From NCBI RefSeq assembly GCF_910592395.1, contig NC_088318.1, positions 6,596,756 through 6,660,755 of the forward strand: 64,000 nucleotides of DNA. Reading direction: 5' to 3'. This document shows, in pieces, positions 1 through 11,480 of this stretch. Position 1 is the stretch's first letter. Each line of letters begins with the position of its first letter. The notes under the pieces are model-generated. The model did no database searches and was not told the origin of the DNA. It saw nothing but the letters and a program-made list of their open reading frames with translations. This DNA comes from Lineus longissimus (lineage: Eukaryota > Nemertea > Pilidiophora > Heteronemertea > Lineidae). Position numbers and translations under genes: made by a program.

Positions 1-959
1 CCTCATTCCACCCAGCTCTTCCTGCAGCTCTCCCATGAACCCATTCGTTCACAGGGAGTGCTTCAACGCCAGCACTAATACAAGCTGATATGATTTCATC
101 ATGAAATCGTCCTATTTGCTCACCATAAGTTGTACAAAAAAAATCATCACTGTGTATAGCATCCATCGTTGTCCCAATACGATTTAGTTTCTCGATAAGA
201 TTTTGCCCGTAGTTCAATATATCATCTGATTTAGCTCTGCCCCAGGCTAATTATTTTTTGGCCTCATTGTCATATCTCATCCTATTATGATCCACTCTTG
301 CATTTACTTCTAAACCCATGTGTAGTTATCCGATGTATTATATCCCTTGTGAAGTACATTGTAATTTACAATCTTAAAAACGGACCTTCAGATAAAGTGA
401 AATAATAAAGTAGTCACCAGCTATTTTACTTTCAAGGGTAAAATTTATGCGAGTAAAAACCACCAATAAGATTTTCCCATTCAAGGAAATTCTGCAGAGC
501 TCTGGTGTGCTCCGATTGAGGCCTATGTAACAATTTAGTTCCAGTTTAATCTTCTCATCTTATTTCTCATTGACCTCCCTTGTCTCTTTCAGCGACAACC
601 CCGACAACCCGAAATCCACCAGAACCACAAAGAAATGCCTTTGATGCCCCGCGGAAATGATAATTCTTGAATGAGGGGAATTCATGATTCTGATATATTT
701 CTTATGAGATATGTGCATCTTTGTGAAATTAGGACGATATCAGACGATGGATGAATTGATCAATGATAGTTCTATCTTGATATTATTTTGTCAATCATAG
801 ATCCAATAACTTCTCATTTGTGTTGAAATTCTAACTCCGGACAATTCGTGCCAAGTCCAGATTCCGAGTCAATGCAATCAACCTGATTAAGGTTCAAATA
901 TGAAGACTGACAATTGCCGACTTTGACGTGTTTAAAAAAATTTAATAGAATTCACAGCA

Positions 960-2380
960 TTGCAGACATGTCATCAATAGGCTTACTGGACTTTGCGCAA
1001 CGAAACGAAACGAGCGAAATGGGGGAGCGACCATTATGTTTTACCCCGGTACGTCAAGTTCGATACATGGTGTCAGTCACCAGTATGGATGAGTGATGAC
1101 CCACACCCACCCAGGCAGCTGAGACACATGTCTTGTTGGGCATGCCTACCGATTTTTACTAAATAAAAGCATAACTTCACTTCACACTTTCCGGGGTTGA
1201 AAATGTACTCACGTAAATTACCAAAATTACATGCCAAATTCGCACATGACCTGTTATTTCTCAAAGCTTGGAAGCTCAAATGTCTGAATGTAATGTATGC
1301 GCGTAACGTATACTCTCAGCCTAGCGAATAGTGATCGTCGGTTTTTGATACGAATCGTTTCCTGTATGGCCGTTACAAGCCGTTGTCTGAATATGATGTG
1401 AACCTGTTTACCGTTCAATGCTGTTCCCTGTGACGATGTACCCGCAAATGTTCAATGAAAAAAATGGTGATAATGACTTACACGGCTTGTTCGCATCGTA
1501 ACATAGTGGTACCCTGGTTAACTGTCTTTGCGTTTGGCTCATTTTACAACGATTACTCCCCATGTAACCACGATCTAGGATGGACAGGCTGTGTATTATG
1601 AGGTCTCACTAGCCAGTGGTGATCAGGTCAAAAAAAGTTCTTCAATCTCAGGCGATTACCATGGATACAGATATGCCTATCATATCGCTATTGCTGCATG
1701 TTCAAATGTCGGTGTCCTGGGTATTTTGTGAAGAGGTAGCTCTGACGATTATTTGAGGAAATTATCAGCTTCTTCTGTGCACGTCCGCAGTGACCAGGCC
1801 TCGCATGCTTTTTATAGCTCAATCGGATGTTGACATGAACTGGTTCCTGTCAGAGTGCACATGTTCTCAAGGTGAGACTTCGCGGTCAAAATGCTCAAAG
1901 AAAAGCCGCAACGACACCCTATTTTGGTATCAAAATTTAAAATTGTTATTATTTGGCTTTCTCAAGGTGATAAGTAGAAGTTTATAAAAATATTATTTCA
2001 CCATCCATGTTAATCGTCAAGTTATAAGGCGGCAAGGTGAAATTTTCAAAATTTTCATCGATGTACATGGTGTCTCATGTATTGTGCTGCCCCCATGTTC
2101 TCATGACTGAATTACTTGATAACAATGAAAGCTGGCCAGATGTATTCTAGAAGCGACAAGCTATTCAGAAATGTATAGGTTTATGTGTGAGAGTGATATA
2201 CTGCAAGGTCGACAGCCACTTGAACAGGGGTATGCATGAAATGACGTCGCGCCATTTGTGGAGCCAGGTAGGCCCGGCCATTGCACTGGCTAGTGAGACC
2301 TGAATAGGAAACGTCACCTAGGGACCGTTGCGTAGAATACTTTTTTGGCGAAATATTGCGCAAAGTCCAGTAAGCCTCAT
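960..2380. other. Copy-A-specific stretch, no recognised gene
   Basis: This stretch has no matching segment in copy B, where the sequence goes almost directly from the end of the anchor (about 51455) to the match of 2395. It holds only short frames of 60-72 codons, with no domain, splice pattern or repeat that I recognise. It is either an insertion in A or a deletion in B. Confidence 0.5.
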
Positions 2381-2461
2381 CAATAAGTACATATAGCAAT
2401 CATAGATCCAATAACTTCTCATTTGTGTCCAATGTTGGGGTATTTTCAGGACTAAATACCA

Positions 2462-2870
2462 GTGCAAAGTGCAATATCTAGCTTATTAGTGACTTGTTTT
2501 CGATCATATTTCTATGGTAGGTACTCCAAGCAAGGATACATCACATATCCTACGGTTTTTGATTCGACCTTATTTTCAAGGTCACAGAGGTCAAATGGCG
2601 TAAATTGGCCGTTTGAGTGTAACTATGGCACGTTTCTTAACCGCTAAAGCTATGAACTTGAAATTTGGTACAAATGACTCCCTACGTCATATAACCTCGG
2701 ACACCGAATTCCGGTCTGATCTTATTCTCGACTTGGGCACCAGGAAGCCAAAACTAAAAAAGGTAAAAAGTGCAATATCTAGCTTGTTAGTGACTTGTTT
2801 TCGATGATATTTTTATGGTAGGTACTCCAAGCAAGGATACATCACATGTCATACCGACTTTGGTTTGACC
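2462..2870 (+). repeat. Tandem repeat, period about 300 bp, two units
   Basis: The phrase starting AGTGCAATATCTAGCTTRTTAG and running through a GGTAGGTACTCCAAGCAAGG motif occurs at about 2467 and again at about 2768. The intervening sequence mentions no gene. Copy B has the same repeat at about 52335 and 52640, preceded by an additional partial unit from 52205. The duplication therefore predates the segmental copy, and B has gained or kept more of it. Confidence 0.8.
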
Positions 2871-4116
2871 TATATCCTATACATGTCGCATGTTTCTTTT
2901 TAACCACCAAATATCTATACGGTGAGCACAATAGTCCCTGGCCTTTTCATCTTAGATGACTTTACAAACGCTCACTCCTGCCTTTTCTCCGATGCCTCTT
3001 GGTAAGTGTCTGTCTTCTTTTTCTTCTGAAAACCGGAGCATTTTTGATCTACATGTATATCGTGTGGTGCATTTATTTAGTGGTAGTTATGATAATTTGC
3101 AGTTCTCCATTGTATCATGAATAGATTATATACAGTGTCAATACGTTCCACAAAATAACCGTAGGCTAGTTGTTAGTATTACCAAGAATTCATATAGACT
3201 GATAATTTGGAATCTCAGAAATTTAAAAATCTCAAGTTTTTTTCAAAAGGGTGGGTAAAACTTTCCTGAACTCAGAAACTAAATGTTATTGATTCAATGT
3301 AAAGATGATAGCAAGACAAACAAAATGATACCTTATTCAACTCTGAACTCTTGAAAACAAGGGAGATACAGAGCATTTTGTCCAAGAGACAAAGTTGATT
3401 AACTAATTTCCAATGGTTTGGCATGTTGGAAGGCATTCGTTGTCTTAGATGGGTCTTAGAACCTCGTTAAAACACCATCCCAATTCCTTATTTAGCCTAA
3501 TAATCGCTACTAAACGAGTAACACTATTTGAGGCATGTATTTTGTGACAAAAATATTAAGCAACAACTAGCCAACAGTAGTGATAGTCATTGAATAGAAG
3601 ACGAATTATCTTGCCAAAGCCCCCTATCGTCAAAATGTTTAACCTTCATGTAGTGCTAGTTAAGATGCTGTAGTATTGGTTCCAAAACGAATTATTGGTA
3701 TCGTTTATGCCTAAACCTGGCAAATGCACTAAACTCAAAGTAAACACAACGTGGCACGTGAAATTCGCGACTGATGCTCTCCGTCAATTGTCGTGTTGTG
3801 GTGCACGACTTGATGGGCTATTCTAAAACATCTGTCTCACTTCGCCTCGGTTTTTGTCAACATTTTAGCTCCACCCTCGCGGTTATGGTGAGGCAACCAA
3901 TACTTCCAGTAAGGTTACCTAATCCAACTTGTTTTAGTGTGGAAGAGCGGGTTAATATCCTTTAGGATATTTGTTGGGCTGCCTGGATTCAGATGGCAGC
4001 ACAAACTGGTCCTCCTTACTTCAAATATATTTATACCTTTTATACTATACTACTATTATTATATAATCCTACATGTATATACTATTTAAGTGAATGCTTG
4101 GTGTGGCCCAGTGCCA

Positions 4117-4190
4117 TTCCTTTAAAGAGATTGCCATTCCATTAAAGAGATTGCCATTCCATTAAAGAGATTGTAATCTCTTTAATGGAA
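4117..4190 (+). repeat. 21-bp tandem repeat closing in a palindrome
   Basis: ATTCCATTAAAGAGATTGCC-like units repeat three times from about 4117 and are followed by their own reverse complement (AATCTCTTTAATGGAAT, about 4172-4188). The sequence can therefore fold into a hairpin. It sits at the edge of copy-A-specific sequence and is absent from copy B. Confidence 0.75.
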
Positions 4191-4599
4191 TTATATATGT
4201 GAGGCATATGCATCATATGGTTAACGACCAACACGCGGAAGTATTTCCCGAATCTCTATGTGAACTTGTACGCCATCAATGTCTTTGGCAGCAATCGTTG
4301 CCATCTTCTGCCCGTTGCATGCATGAGATGCACGCTTTTCTTAATAGATGACCATAAAAAGACTCAATCTTGCCTTTTCCCTGATGTCTCTTGGTCAGCA
4401 TTTATTTTATTCAGTTGAAGATTTGTGAATTGTATTTTTTTCATTGTATCATGTTTGTTCGTATATACTATAGAATGTATGATATCCAGGATTGTTGTCA
4501 TAAACAAGTTTTTAAATTTAATAGCAATTCGAATTTGAATTTTATGAGGAAATGAAGGATGTCTAGAAATTGCATATTATACGAAGTCATTTGTTTTCA

Positions 4600-5610
4600 C
4601 ATTTGACCGACTGGCTTTGAATTTGTCTGATGAGTTGAAAGGCTGACGGCTGTCTCTTGAGTTCACTGGCTGATTGTGAACTTGTCTGATGAGTTCGTCG
4701 GCTGTTAAGGCTTTCTCTTCATGTGACTTGCTGCTGGTGATTCTGTCTGTGCGGCGTTGACAGGTCTGTAAGGCTGTCTCCTGATCGAGTTGACTGACTA
4801 GTTGTGAATCTGACTGATGAATTGACAGGCTACATGGCTGTCTCTTGAGTTGACTAGCTGGCTGTGAATCCGTCTGATGACTTGACAATGTGTAAGGTTG
4901 TCTCTGGAGTTGACTTTCTGGTTGTGAACATGTCTGATTAGATGACTGGCGGTAAGGCTGTATCTTGAGTTGACTGTCTGGTTGTGAACATGTCTGATTA
5001 GATGACTTGCTGTAAGGCTGTATCTTAAGTTGACTGGCTGGTTGTAAATATGTCTGATGAATTGACAGTCTGTAAGGCTGTTTCCATGGTTGATTGGCGG
5101 GTTGTGAATCTGCTTTTTGTGTTGACAGGCTGTAAGGCCGTCTATTGAGTTGACTGGCTGGTTCCGAATCTGCATGATATGTTGATCTATTGCAAGGCTG
5201 TCTCTTGAGCTAACTGTCTGGTTCTGAATCTGTCTGACGTGTTAACCCGCTGTAAGGCCGTCGCTTGACTTGACTGGCTAGTTGTGAATCTGTCTAATGA
5301 GTTGACCGGCAAAAAGACTGTCTCGTGAGCCGACTGGCTTATTCTGAATCCTTCTGGCAAGTTGTCCGTCTGAAAGGCTGTCTCTTCAGTTGACTAGCTG
5401 GTTGTGATATTTTCTGACTGTGGACAGGCTATCAGGCTTGCTCTTCCGCTAACTGACTGGTTTTGAATCTGTCTGATGAGTTAAATAGGCGGAAAGGCTG
5501 TCTCTTCAGTTGACTGGCTGTGAATCCGTCTGATGAGTTCACCGGCGGTAAGGATGTCCGATCAGTTGACTGGGTGGTTGTGAGTCTGTCTGATGTGTTG
5601 AGCGGGTGAA
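4600..5610 (-). repeat. 60-bp minisatellite (copy A array)
   Basis: About 16-17 degenerate units with a period of 60 bp share the phrases GAGTTGACTGGCTGGTTGTG and GTAAGGCTGTCTCTTGAG. Because 60 is divisible by 3, the minus strand keeps long open stretches (4577-4888, 4798-5175, 5432-5620). They encode a 20-residue period with a recurring core of HNQxVNSRxSLTAxxLIR. The frame is interrupted and shifted several times, and I see no start, splice site or domain. I call it a satellite, with fossil coding sequence as a less likely alternative. Confidence 0.85.
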
Positions 5611-6329
5611 CACCACTCATTCAGGTATTAGAGATGACTGTGTCGTGGATGATTGATAAACAGACACTCGCGCTGGTAGGGATAGTATCTCTGTCCCTGG
5701 GGTTCAATCTTTCTTGAAAGGCCATAATCTCCAACATCAGACCAACTGGATTGCATGGTGCTGCCGCGTATTGTTAGAAATTGGCATTAATGGGGGTATG
5801 TCCAATGTCGCAGATATTGGGTTTCGTGGGACATTTAAGGGTTAAGGTTTTGACACTGTCTTCGATTGTGATCAGCGCTTCGACGAGTGGAACATGTCCT
5901 CTACTCTCATGTTGTGAAAGTCTCTGCTGAAACAACAAGCTTCATGTTCCGCGAGTCCATGATATACTGATAACGTGACATAAGATGCAACGTAGTCAGT
6001 ATCTTGATGATGGGCTCCGCATACTCCAGATTCTTTAGGATGGAGGATGAAGGTCCCTGGCATGGCCTCAAGGCATCCTGAGATACATGTTTTTGATACT
6101 CCTACCTCGTGTACAAATATCGAGAGGTGGAGTATATTGAAAATCACAGGTTATGTCAGGATGGGTATTAAGGAAGCTCCGAGGGCCGGGACGCGCTTAT
6201 CCACGTTCACACCTGCAGTCTGGTTGGGACTTCACAAAATACTGATTTGGTCAATAAGAGATTGTTTGGGATGAATTGGTCCAGGAATCTTCTCACGACG
6301 AGATCTGCAGGAAGTTTAAAATTAAATTT

Positions 6330-6640
6330 AAATTTCCAACTTGGGCACAAGATATGTTGGTTTTCCACACAAAAACAGCTTCCAGCAGGACCGCAACTTC
6401 TCCAAACAGGGTCATTGAAAAATCATTAAACTGTAATAAACAATGCAAAAGAACGGGATGTAACCTTAGGCCTGCTGGAATTTCACAGTAGTCATGTCCA
6501 AAACTGCCTCGCAACACTGGCGAAAATCGTTATGAGAGGTCAGCATTAGTTTGATACGACAAGGATGGCGGCGCATAGTGTCAAGCTCCTGGCTTGGTGA
6601 ATCCAAGCCCAAGTTGTCCCTTCAAAGTTAAGCTTCCTGG
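6330..6640 (+). repeat. Dispersed repeat, first of three copies
   Basis: The stretch with ACAAAAACAGCTTCCAGCAG, CTTCTCCAAACAGG and AATAAACAATGC recurs in copy B (about 56680-56960). It recurs more diverged, outside the segmental duplication, at about 21490-21800. The third copy shows that this part is a dispersed element rather than just part of the duplication. There is no coding potential. Confidence 0.75.
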
Positions 6641-6957
6641 CGAGACGATCAGTAGGCCTACTGTAACAGCCCACAAAAATGGATTTCACAATAGCCGGAT
6701 ACTTAACCTGTGAATGAGACAGGGCAATCGATATCATTGCTTGCGTTCGTAATATAATGGCGACGCAAATATTTGTCTCAATTTTCATTTCAATAGACTT
6801 TTCTCTAATGTACACACACAATGTCTTTATTTTCACTCTTGAATACTGAATCGATTAAAGAATTGTTGACAACAGAAATGTAACTGCATTGAATTATCGG
6901 AATGACTTGAATCCGTTTGAGTCGAGACAACTCAAAGAGGCGATCTGGATTTACCAA

Positions 6958-7950
6958 TGTGTGGCGGTTTTTATTCTGTGGATAGGTCTTGTTCTCGGGG
7001 TTGCGGCAGTGAATGGCACCCCTAATCGGACGTCAATGGTCAAGTTGACGCACATATGCTGTCTCCGCAAACGCAAAAAGTATGTATACCCCTTCGGATC
7101 GGAGTCAGCCGTATACGTCGTCAGCGCAAACTCGTGAATAGAAATCCAACACCAGAAGACATAATTCGTCAAATTGGTTCCCAACTTGCACCGCGCTTGA
7201 CCAATTTGATACTGCGTTGGCGTTCAATTTCTCACTCCTGAATACCACATAAAGATTATCACATCGTGTCATCCTCACAGATGTCGTCATTACTGGCGAT
7301 ACAATGGTCACATTCTGATAGGACGGCTCTTACCCGGCAATACAGTAATTGGACTTGACCTTGTTCTTTTTCAGATACAACGAAATGAACCGCTTTCTTT
7401 ACACAAATGGTTCAACGCCATTGTGCCGTACATTTTTGATGAGTCGTTTGACAAGTCAAAAAGACAGCGTCCTTTAAAAGTAACATCCCAGCGCGTAACA
7501 ATTCATTTAAGTGTTTTTCAATTTATTTGTTTTTGTTATTTGAACGACTCTGGTTTCATAAATACATAGGACATCTTTGTTGCATCCCAGGTAACATCGA
7601 TCTGTGTATAGAACACAGTTGGTAAGCCCGACATCTAAAGTCGCTCGGCGTGTCTCTATATAGATGTCATAGCCATGGCCATGCAGGCAATTTGCCAGGT
7701 GTGGTTGTGACAGTCTCACCATGTCTCACGAACGAACAGTCATACGCCTTTGGTCTGCTGTTTGTGGCAGTACAGTCTAGCTCTATCTTACTAAGAGGCA
7801 GCAATGAATGTCTCCTGTACATGCTTTCCGAAATTGGTGTCTTCCATTGGAACTAACTTTTCCCCCCTTGTCCGTCATTAAAGGCATTCAAGTGTGTTGG
7901 TCAACCAGGACTATCTCCTTTGTCCCTCCACCATAAGGCCTAGTTTCCCC
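6958..7950. other. Spacer without recognised gene
   Basis: This stretch follows the end of copy A. Only overlapping short frames (60-82 codons) on both strands are present. I found no domain, repeat structure or convincing splice pair. Confidence 0.5.
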
Positions 7951-7953
7951 TTA

Positions 7954-8581
7954 GGCTGAAGTTACATAGACCTCACGTTTCATCGACTCACGACTCATTT
8001 GTCACTTGTCATTCGTGAGCTGATGAATGGACATTGGAAAACCTATTGACCTGTTCTCATTGAAGTGAATTTTGTAAGTTTTGCCCGCATTCGTCGCCTC
8101 ACGTCATTTCATGTCATTTCACGCGTGAGGCGATGAACGGACATGTTCATTCTTTGTGAAATGAGCTGGCAAAGAAAGTGGACGCCCATGTGCATTTGTA
8201 GTGATATCGCCTTCGAAACTGTGAGTATAGCTACTTTTCGGCATTTTCATTAGTTTACACATTAATACAATAGCTAATTTCGATTGGAAATGAGAAACAA
8301 AAAATGCAAAAATGCAGCACTTTTATGTACCACATTGTTCTCGTCCGTCGCCTCCGCTTTCGTTTTCTCTTCTCCATCAGGAGCAGCATGGCTGCCATCT
8401 CTTCTTCTTCTGAGTCCATGTGCGTCGCCTAGAAAATCCAAGTGACAAATGAACGAGCGAAAAATGATCTGTATGTAAACCGCCGCGGTCACTCGTGACA
8501 AATGAGGAGTGACACGTGAAAATGAGCCGTGAGTCGATGAAAAATGTGGCGTGAGTAGCTCATTCCTATGTAACATCAGCC
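7954..8581. mobile_element. Non-autonomous PIF/Harbinger-type element
   Basis: The ends are inverted: GGCTGAAGTTACATAG at the left and CTATGTAACATCAGCC at the right. They are flanked by a 3-bp TTA duplication (7951-7953 and 8582-8584), the TWA target type of PIF/Harbinger. Subterminal sequences repeat ACTCATTTGTCAC and CGTGAGTCGATGA in both orientations. The minus strand carries a short frame resembling the start of a Harbinger transposase (see 8255-8419). The nuclease domain is absent, so this looks like an internal-deletion derivative. Confidence 0.72.
8255..8419 (-). pseudogene. Truncated Harbinger-like transposase N-terminus
   Basis: An ATG at 8419 opens a 54-codon frame beginning MDSEEEEMAAMLLLMEKRK and continuing into a run of Arg/Lys, then a T-R-T-M-W-Y stretch. 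The order acidic stretch, then an Ala/Leu-rich helix, then a basic patch, then Trp is what I associate with the N-terminus of many animal Harbinger transposases. This is family knowledge; it was not searched. After Trp the frame runs into unrelated hydrophobic sequence and stops, so the DDE nuclease is missing. Its position inside a TIR element with a TTA target duplication supports the reading. A chance acidic-basic frame is the alternative. Confidence 0.5.
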
Positions 8582-8961
8582 TTATGGCATCAATATTTCG
8601 GACACTCAGCGCCCCATTTCTGGAAAGGTGTATAGCCATGACATTCTGTAGCCTAATCGTCTCCAAGGGTTGTAACTGCCATGCCCCCTTCAGTCTGGTT
8701 GTTGATTGTCTCACGGACTATGTCCTCTCTGCTCCGGTTGCGACATTCTCGTAGTGTCGTTCGGTGGAAAGCCATCTCTCATTAGTCTGGTTCTTACAAT
8801 GATTACGAAAAAAAACTATTGCACTTGATAGCTTGGTCTGTGTGCAACGGTCATTTTGATGATGAATTCAAGTGTTAGGGGAGGGATAACAAAACGGCTC
8901 TCTTCTCCTTTCCCTATGCAGAACCGCGCCGAATGCGTATCTGCCATACTTCTTTTTCAAG

Positions 8962-9165
8962 GAACCCTTTTAATGACAACGCGACGATCACAGAGTTGGG
9001 CTGCTCAGGGGCGAAGGAGGGCCAGAAACGGACTAAAAGCACAGTGACAGACATGGATGAGGAGGGAAAGGAATATAACAATTCGTGTACGGCAGAAATC
9101 GTTATTGGAGAGTAAGACGTTTCAAAGGCAATGCCTGTCAATTGCTCACAATATTTCAATAATTG
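8962..9165 (+). pseudogene. Broken duplicate of the Ig-domain exon (Ig2 C-terminal half)
   Basis: This segment is a paralogue of the functional exon at 41156-41357; similarity extends past it through the intron to about 9280. It retains the exon landmarks: a pyrimidine tract and AG, N-x-T, the Cys of GC, and the YxxSCTAE motif that carries the domain's second canonical Cys. Two lesions disable it. One extra T after GAACCC shifts the frame relative to the phase-0 acceptor. The codons that read Pro-Asn in the intact copy have become TAA-GAC (stop at 9112-9114). The second change also creates a good donor-like GTAAGA at 9111, so an altered exon boundary is conceivable. No matching upstream half-exon was found nearby. 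Confidence 0.8.
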
Positions 9166-9404
9166 TAAGTATCTTACAATTGTTTTACGTTATCAAATAG
9201 CGTTGTTTCTTTTTTGTGATCTCACTCATTGTTTATTTCAGTTCTGTCAGCCCAGTGGAAACACTAATCATGGAGACATTGACAAGTGTTCAAACATGGT
9301 ATTACAATTACACCAACCAGGATAGTTGGTATTCTGGTTGGACGTGACAAGTCTTGAGCAAACTGTACGACTACGAAGACGGTATTTCGGTAAGGGGCAG
9401 ATAG

Positions 9405-9524
9405 TGGGTGATATGAATAAAGACCAGCAAATGCTTTTATCTAAAACGCCATGTACATTTACACTAGGCCTTTCTGTACAAAATTGAAGTAAAAGCATTT
9501 GCTAGTCTTTATTCATATCACCCA
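9405..9524. mobile_element. 120-bp hairpin element with 35-bp arms
   Basis: The left arm 9405-9439 starts TGGGTGATATGAATAAAG. The right arm 9490-9524 is its reverse complement with a single mismatch. The 50-bp loop is AT-rich and non-coding. No clear target duplication is seen. It looks like a miniature inverted-repeat element and lies just downstream of the broken Ig exon. Confidence 0.8.
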
Positions 9525-9696
9525 GTATCTGGTATGGTGTGACTAGTCTTGGTGTAACTTAAACATATTTGAATAACATCAAGTGGTTATTTCACGAGGG
9601 CAGGTGTATATTTTGGGGGGATGTGACAAGTCCTTAAGTTAACCAAACCCTTCTGAATGACGTCTTCAATAAGGGTACCCAAAGGTGCCTGGCGTA

Positions 9697-9956
9697 TATG
9701 GCTGGCACGAGTGGACAGAATTCACAATTATGCCACGGAATAAATCGGAATTGTGGTGAACCATTAATCGACCAATCAAAACCTCGGATCTCGTGAGTTG
9801 TGCCTCGGCATAAATAGGAATTGTGGACGGAAGTGTCATTTATGGAGGACGGAAGTAAATCGGAATGGTGTGCTATAAATCGACCAATCAAAACATCGGA
9901 TCTTGTGAATTATGCCGCGGCATAATTCTGAATTTTGTCCACTCGCGCCAGCCATA
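9697..9956. mobile_element. MITE family 1, copy 1 (260 bp)
   Basis: The ends read TATGGCTGGCACGAGTGG and, inverted, CCACTCGCGCCAGCCATA. Internal arms include GGCATAAATAGGAATTGTGG and a twice-used CGACCAATCAAAACMTCGGATC. Direct repeats GGCGTA flank it (9691-9696 and 9957-9962). A longer copy of the same family lies at 23853-24203. Non-coding. Confidence 0.88.
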
Positions 9957-9962
9957 GGCGTA

Positions 9963-11480
9963 GGCATTGTACGTCGGGGAGGGAGGGTGGGGGTGACTCG
10001 GAGATTGTCTCCACAGGCATCGTTAAAGAAACACTTCCAGGTAAAAGACTAATTCTATTGAGGTCACTTAAGCTGTAAATACTGGCCACTCTACACTGCC
10101 CAAAAATTTCGCGTCCAGGATATTTTCGCGAATTTCTAGAGTAGGTAATGCTCACGAAAATATTCTGCCGCGAAAATCACTAGCTTTCCAGCAAGAATTC
10201 CATGTCATTGTTGTTATGCTTCCACAGGCATTGCATCCAGCTAGGCCCTATATAGATCTAAGCTTACTAATAGCCATAAAGAGATTATAGATTTGAGACC
10301 GCGCATATCCATTGCAATTGGTAATTAGCACGTATACAATTAACGTCACACCAAACGAACACAAATTCCACAACTCATCAATGACTTGATCTTTTGTGCT
10401 GTCGGCTTAATTGCTTCATACAAAGAGATGTGTCGTGTAATCAAGCCATGAGCGTACGACACTCGTTAATCATCTTCTGTAATAATTTGTTTGAGTAATC
10501 TGGGAAAGTTTTGAAAAATGGCGTCCATAAGTACATTTACATTCTTCGCTCGTGCCTCATCTCAACTGGAGCCCTTTGACGAGAGATAATGGCTTTTTCT
10601 GGCATTTATCTGAAAAACTTGTCTTTCCTGAGAAACGTGACAGTGCCCAAGTTGTAGGGTAATTACACATTTCTTCAAGTCCCAAGATAACATTCATTGA
10701 GTTAAGTTGAAATCAGCGTGACAGTGAACTGAATGGCTGCAAGAATTTCCAGCAAGTACTTGTACCGGTAATATTTTTGTCTGACAACAACCGTTTTTGG
10801 GCCTTTTGAGCTTATTTGACCTTATCATATATGAGAGTAGTAGACAGATCAAGTTGTTTGAAATGACTGACATAATTTTAAAAGCCCTTGTCCTGCAATT
10901 GCCACCGTGATAATGTATCTCAAGTGCCCCAGCCACATATGTACAAATGATAATCATGTTTGGCAAAATTAAATGTGTGGTGAATATTGAAAGTTCAAGT
11001 GTGAACACATTATTTAAAAGTGTGGAATTACACAGCGAGAACTGTATAATCCCAGTAAATGATTTTTATACATATTGAAGTCATGAAGACTGTGAGTGTG
11101 AATTTTATCCTGATACCTAGTTAAAGGCAGAAAGGAAATTGAAGATAGTGACAAAAATTGTATTTTTTCCTAATGTTAAGTCGGGATCGTGGGAATATTG
11201 ATTTTTGCCCGTTTCTAGTATTGTGAGGATGTATTTGGTCATTTGTTTTGATGCATGAAGTAACCCGGATCGCAATTATTGAAAAGATTGTGTAGAAACT
11301 TCATTTGTAGTAGAGTGTGTATATCTGTTACTTCCAATGCTTTTAAAGTCTTGAATAAGGGTTTGGTGTGGGCAATGAGCAGAGCAGATAATAATAATGA
11401 AATGACCTGAAATCTATCGCCTTGTCTTTCATCTTTTTCACTAGGCTAAAGTTCATTTCTGCGACTCTTCTTTGTATCAC
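9963..11480. other. Spacer without recognised gene
   Basis: This stretch holds only short frames, the longest at 10694-11008 on the minus strand (104 codons). That frame shows no domain and no splice context. I see no repeat structure. Confidence 0.5.

Larger units (their letters stand above)
1..6957 (+). repeat. Segmental duplication, copy A
   Basis: This block recurs in the same orientation at 44291-57300. Matching anchors by eye: 1-79 with 44291-44369, 410-540 with about 49445-49570, 545-690 with about 49925-50120, 720-905 with about 50325-50510, 2640-3950 with about 52500-53815, and 4195-6957 with about 54370-57300. Long stretches are nearly identical, with scattered substitutions and indels. 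Copy A has private sequence at about 960-2380 and 3955-4190. Copy B has a retroelement and a further tandem duplication. No convincing protein-coding gene is visible inside it; the open frames it holds are short or lie in satellite repeats. Confidence 0.93.

Noticed and set aside
8274-8714. 146-codon minus-strand frame
   Set aside because: It crosses the end of the Harbinger-like element and is out of frame with the more plausible transposase start at 8419.
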